Shown: positions 40,601 through 50,380 of the stretch, piece by piece
How the letters are laid out: every line of letters begins with the position of its first letter
How positions within the stretch are numbered: the first letter of the stretch is position 1
Source: Taenia hydatigena
Lineage: Eukaryota; Platyhelminthes; Cestoda; Cyclophyllidea; Taeniidae
Reading direction: 5' to 3'
Assembly: GCA_036345935.2 (NCBI GenBank)
Contig: JADWOT020000003.1
Span: 15,787,901-15,851,900 of the forward strand
DNA: 64,000 nucleotides
Program-made: the position numbers and the translations under genes
The notes under the pieces: generated by a model
The model's database searches: none
Told to the model about the DNA's origin: nothing
Seen by the model: the letters and a program-made list of their open reading frames with translations, nothing else

Positions 40601-42494
40601 AATTTTCAAGCTAAATGTCTTTGCACTCACTCCAGCAATAAAACATCACCGCATAATAGTTGGCCCTATTCGACTGTCGGGCTTTAACCCTAGAATGCAA
40701 AATGAAGCTCATAGACAGGTGTGATGTAGCAATCCTTAGAGGCTTGCACGTATCCCTCTCAACCCCTATGGGTTAGCCAATGTAGAAATGCCTCATTTAA
40801 TAACATCTTTGGGGGCAAATCAGACGTAAATAAACAGGTTTCACAACATGCTTCACCGAGTGGATTTACAGACTCAGAGATTCGTGCTTTCCGACATCTT
40901 GAACCGATAGTCACCAACTCCCAAATGCAGGTTGTTCACGTGATTTTGACTAAGCTAAGTCGAAGAATGTGCAGTTGCAATAAATTTAATGAAATTTTAA
41001 TCAATTGGTCAACAATCAAGTATAATTGCATTTGAAATTTTTCCCTGCCTAAAAAAACCCTTGAAGGTTATAACGATTTCAAGGAAATAGTGGTAGTAGA
41101 ATCTTTTGTACACTTTGTACATTACTTCCTCGATTCTTATCATCATTAGCAGCAAAATCAAGGTACAGAGTTGAATTTTGTAAATATCAGTTTTATGCAC
41201 TTGCTTTAGTAGTACCATGAAAACCTATCAAACTTTGACTGCATTTTTCTGCTTCACGATGCGCCCATAAAAGACCGCTCCACTGCGGTAAGCAGCGCAT
41301 AAGTTGTAGGAGGTCTCCGCATTGGGACAACTTATTAATAACTTTCATCAACTTATTTATTTCTTTTGCCTGTCGAACATGATCATATGTCTTGCGTCAA
41401 ACTAGCTAAATGTGTGAAATTTTTTTGCCTTTGTTTCGGTAAACTAGCTCAATGGTTTTGTGATAATTGGATGGAATGAAGTAAGGAAAACTATGTGGTG
41501 TCATAGTTGCCCCTGCATCTTAAAATAGTGGAAAGTGCCAACAAAAGTGACGAGAACAATAATGAAAGATTTTATCAAGTTGATTGAATAAGTAGTGCAA
41601 CAGGGATGGATACGACAAAATCACGAAGCAATATGGCAATTACTTACTTAAGTAGTGGGACTTCACGGTCGACAGTGGATTATGCTCAAAGAAGTCTCTA
41701 ACACGAAAAAAGGAACTACTACTCGCATAGTGGAATCACCAATGTAGAAGAGGGGAAGTATATTCCGAAATTCAACCATAGCGATAGCAAGACTAGGCGC
41801 TTAAAGCGGATTACTTCCTTACTGGATCACTTTAGTCCTGGTTACGAGTTATTTTCTTCGGACAGGCAAACTCTTCCACCTAGAAATGATACTGATCCAA
41901 TTGGTTCTACCTATTGACCACTGACTCGAAATACTAGGGAGTGGGAGGTCCTCAGGGGTGACAGTTTCTAGCGCCTTATTTCGTGCTCCTCAATACTATT
42001 TTAGGATGTAGAAAAGGAACATCTTGGATTATTTGTGGATGGAATGACATTTGAACCAGCTTACTTTGAGCTAAACTCTCCAACCTTCTGCAGATGAACT
42101 GACGTTAAATTATTAATCGCTGAACGTTGACAAGAGGCTTCTCAATTGAAAGCATTTTTGGCGACTACTTAGATGCTCCCCATGTATCATAGGCTCCTCA
42201 GGATGGCGAAGAAAAGCTTATTTCATCAAAAGCAAAACGAAGTATACTTTGGGATCAAAGTACGGATGAGTACTGCTCGATGAAATCCTTGACATAGGCA
42301 GTCATAATTGACAACCGATAATTATCTGGGGTGGTGGCAAAGCCCACTTATTCCTTACAGCCATTTGCTTCTCCAGACAGGGCACAGAAATGAGTCTGCT
42401 CGATGAAAACGACAAAGCGGCTAATTCTGGAACGCTTGCTTTGAGTATTTTCTCTGGTTAATGAATTAATTTGTTTGTAGAACATACACACATT
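31694..42494. other. Upstream of last found GluN1 exon; no recognised gene
   Basis: About 10.8 kb that should contain, or be intron of, the 5' part of GluN1. Only family B copy 2 (about 32780-33130) is recognised. Balanced short open frames at 37032-37280 and 37486-37716 exist on both strands with no identifiable product. Confidence 0.5.
32780..33130 (+). repeat. Dispersed repeat family B, copy 2
   Basis: Aligns in order to the reverse complement of copy 1: GTGAATGACT, CACATCTC, TGTACTTGTGCGAGG, TGAAGTTGTTATCACTGGT, GGCAAAGAACTGCTCTAG, GTCCTAAGTAGTGACGGTTG, then GACTATATTGCC. In the early part the reading frame of copy 1 is kept for about 20 codons with a 6-base insertion, then stops appear. 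Strongly diverged. Confidence 0.5.
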
Positions 42495-43690
42495 GAACTT
42501 CGGGAAATCCATTTTGACCGGGAGTGATTAAATCAGAACTAAGGGTGGGCATTTTATGACTTTCGTATTTGATGGAATCATGACAAGCTTCACCGCAAAA
42601 TGAATCCTCGAGATGTGCATTTTGACGGACAAAATTAATGAGTGATAGTTCTAACGCCATGTGTCTATACTTAGGCTCACAATTCCAAATTTCAGGCATA
42701 GATTAGTTTGAAGAAAGTCTTAATCATAAAAAACTCCCCGAATTACACATGGATAGGCTTCGGAACGCTTCGCCAGTTGGAATGTGATCCGGCACGATTG
42801 TATTTTATGGAAAGGCGCGCAGACTCCTCCAATGTATCCCGTGAACCAGACCTGAAACACCGTTTGTATCAGCCTATGGAAGGTTGCCCTCCTTCATGCA
42901 AGCCGTGGATAGGAAGAAACGCAGGTGCTCATAAATTGTTACGAGGACTGGAATAAAATATGCGGATTCGATATCCTTGTAGATGATAGGAGAGTTGAAC
43001 GCTCAAAGATAGTGACCTTTCCACTATCTGGTTGCTTTATTTTATTAAATCACGACATGTGGGTTGCAGTGAACGCAGTTGCTTTGTTTGTAGAATCTCG
43101 ATGCATTGGCACATCATTTGATTCCTTACATTAAATTTGCTACTAAGGCAAGTAAATGAAATCTTCTATTACTTGATTCAGTAACGAATGATTTGTACAC
43201 ATCGTTTTCCCTAACAACGATGTCTGCCAGCGCACTTGGAAACTGTCCCATGAGGTAAAGAAAATTTGAACCATCACAACCGATGAAGGTGTAGAACTGC
43301 TCAAAAAATAGAGGAAAATACCATCATTAGACTCGATAACTCAACGCACATCTTAATGTTTTAAGCAAAGTTAATGTGTTTTCGTCTTGAATTATTTCAG
43401 CTAGTTACCATAGCATGAGGAAAAATCCGTTTTGCGTAAATGTGACGCGTAATTGTAAAGCGAATCCTTTAAAACGGAGCAAATATTGTCACACTTTGAA
43501 CGATTCCGTCAGAACATGAGGTCTCAATGTAGCAAACTGTATCTACCAATGCAATTCTAGTGCTTTTTAGATTATACAAGACGGGATTGTAATCCAAGTT
43601 GATGCTACTGGAGTTGATTTGAGGAACCCCTCCTATCGTCGTGGGTCCTATGGTGCCAAACAAAACAATGGACGCTAATTCTACCAAACA
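42495..43690 (-). other. Cluster of unidentified candidate exons
   Basis: Several open, splice-flanked segments occur on the minus strand. At 42747-42851 (105 bp, acceptor gtgtttcag, donor gtaatt) the frame reads VWFTGYIGGVCAPFHKIQSC and on. About 42495-42685 reads YRHMALELSLINFVRQNAHL followed by a Cys pair. Near 43190-43290, after ttttttgagcag, it reads FYTFIGCDGSNFLYLMGQF. About 43490-43685 includes IGGVPQINSSSINLDYNP. The several cysteines suit an extracellular protein. I recognise no family. They could be 5' GluN1 exons, a separate gene, or chance open frames. Confidence 0.25.
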
Positions 43691-45850
43691 GTGCGTAGAG
43701 GATGCTAATTTAGGGCAATGACAGTCAGGAAAGCATCATTTTATGTTTCCCTTTTTTGTACAATTTACACAAGAGTCACTTTGTTATAACCGCGATATCA
43801 TTCAACAAATAAAGAAATTCTTTGGTTCCACAAAGAGACTACTTAATCTTATTAGCTAATCGAGAATGGTGAGTATTTGATTATATTTTAGGGCGAATTC
43901 ATTGCGTGACCACGGTCATTTCACGATACATTTTCGACCTTCCTAACACGCGAATAAAATCAGGTTTTGTTTATCTAAACCTTAAGACGTGTCTTAACTA
44001 CACGCCTTACTTTTTTTGGAGAAGAACAGTATTTTTGCAATGCGATTCCTTACTTCGCTTATGCGAAACATGGCAGAGGAAGCAGACCAAATTGCTCGTA
44101 GCAAGGATAATCACCCACCTGCTGTATCTTGCAAAACACAAGCCCTCACGGAAACGGGTGATTTGGCTCCTTCGAATACCACCCACCTACCGCATAGATC
44201 TCGTTAATAATTCACGCCAACACCAAAATAAAATAGTCTGGGATTCAATTCGCCAGTCTGTATTTCGGTACGTTCTGGTTATGCTGCATGTGATCCCGCG
44301 TCATTGTGACCAGTTAACCACAAGGATCTCGGCCTCACCTCTAATCTCTCCCCCATTCTCTTGATGGCCATAAAAAATATGTCTACTTAGAAATGGGGCC
44401 ATGTTTATGAAATGCTGTGGTTTTTGGTGAACAGTGTATGTGATTGTGGTGCGATTCACAAAAGTCATAATCGGTTTTCCTTGGTGGAAATGACCCGGAA
44501 TTATAGCAAATCGACTTCCGTCTACAATCTGACCTCTGTCTAATAACTTATTTGTAGCCAGATCCTTCTAAATACTTGGAATTTCTATCTCTCAGTTTCC
44601 ATAAAGAGGCCACTTGCGCGTTCTGCTACTATACTTTCCTCAAGCAGGCCGGCTTTTGAGCCATACCATCAGCCTCAAGCGAAGCTACAGGTTGAACATT
44701 TACATTCTGTCTAGGTGCCGTGACTTCCTCTGTATTCAAGGAAGCTTTGGAGTGCTATGCTGTCCTTATTATCGCCATTGTATTTTCAGCTCAAATATCA
44801 TTTAAGACAAGGTGTAGTAAAACAATTAATTTGTCAGCTGCCTTCGTTCAGTTCTTTTTTTTCCATCAAACAGGATGCATCACTTTCTCTTGAATGCAAA
44901 TTTACCCAAAATACTCATTAGTGCTTTTGCTAGATAAGTGGAAATAGAAAGTACCTAATGACTCGCAGCATCTGTCACCTTCCCACCAAACACAAACCTA
45001 GGATTCTATTTCAAGACTCCAATTTGAATGCAACCAGCCAATCAAAGTTTGGGCCTTTCTACTCCTGGTGACAATGGCATCATGCTTTTAAAGGTGGTTG
45101 CGAGAATTTTCACCCATAAAACAACGAAACAGCAACAGATATGGTTACGTCGTCTAGATTGCCTACAAATCTTATGCACAAAGGTATCAGGACATTCAAC
45201 TTTCTGGTGATTTTTTTACAAGAGCCTGAAGAATAAGAAGCCCTGAGTAATTTAACCTTTTAACCCATAATTTCTCTCCTGGAAAGTTCGAACTCACATT
45301 CCGATTTTGCTTACTAAAAGTGATAAAATGCTACTGCAAAAAGAGAATTGATTTAGAAAATCCAAATAAATGCGACCGTTTTGTCAAGTGATCAAAGATT
45401 TAATGCATTTTTGTTAAAGCAATTTCGCATACGACTTCTGTTGCAACAATTTTTATGTAATCTAGTTAATTTCTACCAAAAAAAAAACGAAAAAAAGGCT
45501 TTTGTTGGTGACTAGTAATGCACAATAGCTCTGATTTTAGCCTATGCTACGGGTTATCAAAAGGGTTTTAATGAAGACCTGTTGAATAGGCACTGAGCAA
45601 CAGCATCAGGTTTAGAAGAAAACTAAAAGACATTACTTATTAGACGAAATTGCTATAAAGAACTTAAAACTCCTTTTAAAGTGAGTTCAATAAAAAGCGA
45701 ATTATGAACAGCCAAAACATTGAAACATTGTGCAAAAATTTGCGTTGAGCAATGTCGACGGATCATGGTGCCCCCAGATTTGGTATTTGGATCTATTAAT
45801 AGCCATTCAAGTAAATACAGAAACCTAATTCGTGGTAGCTGCAAATAAGC
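43691..45850. other. No recognised gene
   Basis: AT-rich. A 152-codon open frame at 43906-44364 begins with GTG and has no family features. The last 65 bases (45786-45850) are a diverged extension of the inverted-repeat arm that follows. Confidence 0.5.
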
Positions 45851-46782
45851 CATATGGAGGCAAGGGGAGTCGAAGGAAGGGCCCAACGCGAGTTATTTGA
45901 TTGCGCTCAATCAACTCCACCGTCTGTAGCATAGCTGAGTGGCAAAATGTATGCAAATGTGTCAACTGCTTCATTATTTCATAGAGATGGCCACTTTCCT
46001 CCATTCGTCGTAGGCTTCACCCACCTTGTTTTTCAAAGCAGCCCACTTTGTTTACTCCATACATCCTAATGACGCATTCGACTTTAATGTCAAACCAACA
46101 GAAGTTGGCAGCCCCAACGAAACATCTAAGAAACTGTTGCCACTTGACAGCTACTGTTGACTCCATCCCTTACCGCTACCTTTCTGCCATTATTTCATGC
46201 CGAAGGTGGGATGATAACTGCCCACCACTAACTCCATTTACTCTGAACAGAAGGAATGGGTAGGATGGGTAAAGTGGACTCCCAACAATGAAGTACAGGC
46301 ATCTTCACAACTTACCACTAGTAATGTTCAAGCACTTAGATGAAGTAGTATTCCGTAATTATCATCTACGAAACATCCAATCAGCAGCTGTCTGTGCTTA
46401 CTAACTTCAGCCAACCTCATTTCTCTGAGACCCATCTCTTAGTCTGAGTCCCATCAATACGTTTGATGCAAACTTCCATATCCATCGAACTACCTTTGCT
46501 CACTTGCGCATCGCAAAGCGCATTCTGCAGACACGACGTGTCACAAAGTCAGTGAGATAGGTTGTGCAATAATGAGGTTCCTTCTCAAAAAGCACCACAG
46601 AAGACGGTTTCATTTGGGTGCGCTTAGTCGGCTCATTGTGTGGATAAGTAAGCAATATCTGCAGAGGAGAAAGGGGAGACGAAGAGCAGTCATTGGAGGA
46701 ACGCCTAAGTACCCTATTTTAGCCACTTACTGCAACATCAAATCTGATCTGTAAGTGAAGAGCTTGTTTTTTGCGCGTTCCA
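45851..46782 (+). repeat. Inverted repeat, arm 1 (about 932 bp)
   Basis: Near-identical to the reverse complement of 59449-60381. Both arms run from CATATGGAGGCAAGGGGAGT to TTGCGCGTTCCA (or TCGCGCGTTCCA). In the best-checked 183 bases there are four differences, about 2 percent. No terminal inverted repeats or target-site duplication are obvious at the ends. It contains one short conserved open frame (46572-46754). Confidence 0.9.
46572..46754 (+). CDS. Short open frame conserved in both inverted-repeat arms, function unknown
   Basis: 60 codons starting MRFLLKKHHRRRFHLGAL, ending ATYCNIKSDL, very rich in Arg and Lys. The other arm has the same frame with two amino-acid changes (His to Arg, Ser to Gly) and two silent ones. 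The equal number of replacement and silent changes gives no sign of selection for a protein, so it may be a passenger of a recent duplication. Confidence 0.15.
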   Translation: MRFLLKKHHRRRFHLGALSRLIVWISKQYLQRRKGRRRAVIGGTPKYPILATYCNIKSDL

Positions 46783-49700
46783 ACATGATGAGAGCTATAG
46801 GTGTAGGAACAGGATTTTAGTGTGCCGCACTAGTCATCGTAAATGCTGGTTCAATCGTAAAATCCGCAACAACAACTTCATAGTGTTGTTGCATATTTTC
46901 GAAATCATGAGAATTCTCCAGGCAAATAATACAAGGGAAAAATATTTTCAATTTTTTTATCACTTTCCAAACACTGACTTTTCTCTACCGTCATGTCCCA
47001 TAACACATGGAAAATTATTGATTGAGTTAATTGGTCTGCTTGGTTGTGAAATATTCTCCATCACCTGAGCGGTAGCTTGTGAATAAAGTTCGGTGCATTA
47101 GCAATCAACTATCGATCGATTTTCTTATCTGGCAAATCAATATATCGACTCAGAATGACCTCCAACTACGGGGGAATTGGCCCGCTCTTGCCGAAATGCA
47201 TGTCTACACTCATGATAGAGATGCCTTTCTTAGTCTAGTGAGAAAAGAAAGTGATCGACAAAATGGCAGCAACGCCGAGACCTCCCACGTTCTGCCATTA
47301 ATCTCACCCCAACAGTGGCGCGTTTAGGCAAAAAGTGGAGAAAATACTTGACGATACCTAGAAGAGCGAGAGAGAAAAGGTTAAAGATCAAATGAAGTAA
47401 ACGCCTTTGCAGGTTATGGTGGCATTTCCCAACGCAAGTTCTACCCAGTTTGGTAGTCTACATGTGTTCGCACAAATTCATTACTCCTTTAAGCATTTAC
47501 ATAGTTTCCACCTCATTTTCGCAGAGATTTTTAGGTCTTTACATTAAATCTTTTAAATGAAAATTGGTGCTAAGGATTCTGGCTATAAAAACGAGGCGTT
47601 TTAGAAATCGCCTGAAAGGCGTTTTTAAGCAAGACTGATGTAGTTCATGAAGCTCAGAGGCTAATTAATACTCCAGGCGCAATGCTGAAGGCGTCGGCTT
47701 GCGGATGCAGTAGATGTAATAATTACCAAGCTATTAATGGTCCTTTTTAATGCTAACAAAATATGCATGGTTTTTATGGCCTTTCATGTACCGCATTGGT
47801 GTGAAAAGCACAGGCACAAACCACACTTCGGGCAAAATTTCATCTAGACACTGCCGTTAAAAAACATTTTGAAAGAGCGTTTTAAAACGTCTTGGATTGT
47901 AAATTTCACCCTTCTCTTCGAGGTTATCAGTATTGAATGCATTATATTCATGCCTGATGACAATCCGTTTCCTTTTCGACCCGCTCAGCTAGTGTCGTAA
48001 ATAACATTTTCCCCTATAAAATATATGTTTTCTTTATTCATACCAAGAAAGTTTATGCTTTCACGTTAAGTCGGAGACAAGAGTTTTATTGAAGCGCTCC
48101 TATGCTCACTTGTCTCTCTTGTCTTAATATTAAAACAATGAAAAAGTACTGCTCGGATGCGACAGTCAACTTTGTGCACAAAAGTTGGAAATATTTGAAG
48201 AAATAATACTTGTCTAATTTCTTCTCCAACATCCGAGTTATTTCTCTCAAAAATTCAAATTTTGCACGGCATTCTTAAACACTATCCAAATGTGAACACA
48301 ACCGCCTCGAAGATTACACTTTTTTGGCTTCAAGACCACTTTTTATATACTTTCAAGGCTTCAAAAGTTATGCTTCATCTCAAGCACAAGTTTGCTCAAC
48401 GTCTAGCAACAGCAGAAGAAGGTGAGGAATGGGAAGTTCAACTAAGTGTCAGTAGCGTTTGACTAGGCGACTAATTTTTCACACACCAAAAATTAAGTGG
48501 AAGTATCTAGTCTGGAGGATACCAACAAAAGAAAGCGGAAAAGGACAGGAAAGCAAATAAGCAAAAATAATTTACTGCTGCTTAATTTTGTGCTTCAAAT
48601 TTCGATTGCGACGTTTCACTGTTACATTTAAGCCCCTCCACGAATATCATTTCCGTAATAGATTACTATTTCTGCTAAAATAGCAACTAAAAAGCAAAGA
48701 ATTTAATCATTTTTCCTGTTCTAAAAATAACCGCGTTGACAACTATCACGACGCCTTCAAGTGGCACGACGTGGATGCCACTTTGACTTCAAACATGCCC
48801 TAGCATGCTTTTTCATTAGTCTGCAAACAACTTTGGGCGTTGTTCTTACAGGATAAAACGCTTTTTGCAAAGCAAGACTCAACAATTGTGCTATTTAAAA
48901 ATACCTGCATGAAAAGGCATTTATTTATTTTGAAATTTATTAACAAAATGAGTTCACTTAAAGTTCCTAGTGCATCCATTTAGTACCAACTTCGCCACGC
49001 TAGGCTTCGGTGCCAAGTTCAACATTCCTAATCGCTTGTAAAACAACTGATAATAGTATTTGCCAAGTTGAAAACTTGGCAAATACTGGCTCCTTAGCGC
49101 ATAATAACGCAACTCTGTGAAGAATTTCCACTTTTTGAAGCAAAAAGGCTTCTAGTAGCGTCGTTCTGATCAGGGGAAAGGGAGAGAGACTGAGGTCTTT
49201 AACACTTTGTCACGGAAGTAGAAAAAGCACAGATTGCACTACTGCCAAACTTCGCATACTTCAAAGACCACCCAGAAGTGAAACGTGAGATTTCACCCTC
49301 TCGTTATGCATGATAAAATGCGGTGCTTCGATAAAGTAGCGACACGAGGCCTCCTACATGGCTGCTTAAGTCTACTAATAGGAAGCTTGTCACATTGTTT
49401 TAATTGCCCTGAGCTTAAAAGGCAAAATTAACCCTCATTTTGGAAATAAATAAAGGTTCTATTCGTAAGTCTAAAGTCTCCAGAAGGTTACTCACTGCGC
49501 AGCTCTTTAACGGTCATTCAGATGCATGTCGTTCACCACGTGAATGAAGTAATGCGTGGATAAGCTGCAAACAAAACTGTGAGAAGAGTCCTAGAGTTTG
49601 TGTTAGTGAACTCGACTTATGCCAGACGGTCGTAAAAGAGCGCCCACTAAATGAGGTCACTACCATTAAGTCGCTAGGTGCCTGAGAACCATTTATGGTT

Positions 49701-50222
49701 ACCTAGGCAAGCGAAAAGGCTAAATCGGTGAATTTTCACTGCAAACAACACATAATTATTTCAATTTTCAAAATCTGTCAAAAGAAAGCTTGAATTAATT
49801 ACAAATAGTGGTACTGGGAGGCAGAACTTTTTTTCTTAGATTTGTATCATTTGCCCAAGTCAGTCTAAGTAAAAGGAGAAGCATGGACCGTGTGTCTTCT
49901 TTGAGTGGTTTAGTAAAATAACTTGAGATAAACTAATCCCGTGATTCATTGGTTGATTGCAAGAAAAGACGAGTTTTGTGAAAGCAACTCCGTTCTCATA
50001 CCGCTGTATGCTGTGCTAAGCAAACCATCATTTTCAGTAAAATTAAGTGCTTGATTATATCAATACGTAGGTGCATAAAATTCAGTGAGTTTCGGCGGAC
50101 CTGTAAAAATTTACCAAAGATATAGGGGAAAAATAAAAAAATTTTTGCCTCTTTAGCCTACTTATTTTTTATAAGCTAAACCCGACTGAAAGGGCTTAGT
50201 CAAACCGTGCACGTACGCTGTG
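46783..50222. other. No recognised gene between inverted-repeat arm 1 and LRR gene
   Basis: About 3.4 kb, AT-rich. It contains the hairpin at 49055-49087. An open frame at 48262-48462 includes a donor-like AAG/gtgagg but has no recognisable product. Confidence 0.5.
49055..49087. repeat. Perfect hairpin: 15-bp stems, 3-base loop
   Basis: The stem AGTATTTGCCAAGTT is followed by GAA and its exact reverse complement AACTTGGCAAATACT. Pairing stops at the next base on either side. It lies 1.3 kb upstream of the LRR gene start. It could be a small structured RNA, a fold-back element remnant or a cruciform. Confidence 0.9.
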
Positions 50223-50334
50223 ATTGGTTAGACGTGAGCCAATCCGCCCCACGTGGTAGCCATTGGCCAATTAGCATGCGAGCAGTGCGTTAGACAAGTT
50301 CTTGGAAGTAATTACGCTTACATACAACCACGTG
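50223..50334 (+). promoter_or_regulatory. Promoter-like cluster upstream of LRR gene
   Basis: Within 112 bp there are four CCAAT elements (ATTGG at 50223 and 50262, CCAAT at 50239 and 50267, the last two forming a palindrome) and two CACGTG E-boxes (50250-50255 and 50329-50334). The cluster ends 47 bp before the start codon. No TATA box is evident. CCAAT clusters are typical NF-Y targets, and CACGTG is the basic helix-loop-helix zipper core. Function is inferred from position. Confidence 0.5.
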
Positions 50335-50380
50335 CATGCGGACATACTAGGAGAGCTCACATCTCGGGTCTAATGCCGCA

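Noticed and set aside
43906..44364. 152-codon plus-strand open frame
   Set aside because: Begins with GTG, has no domain, signal peptide or splice context; consistent with chance.
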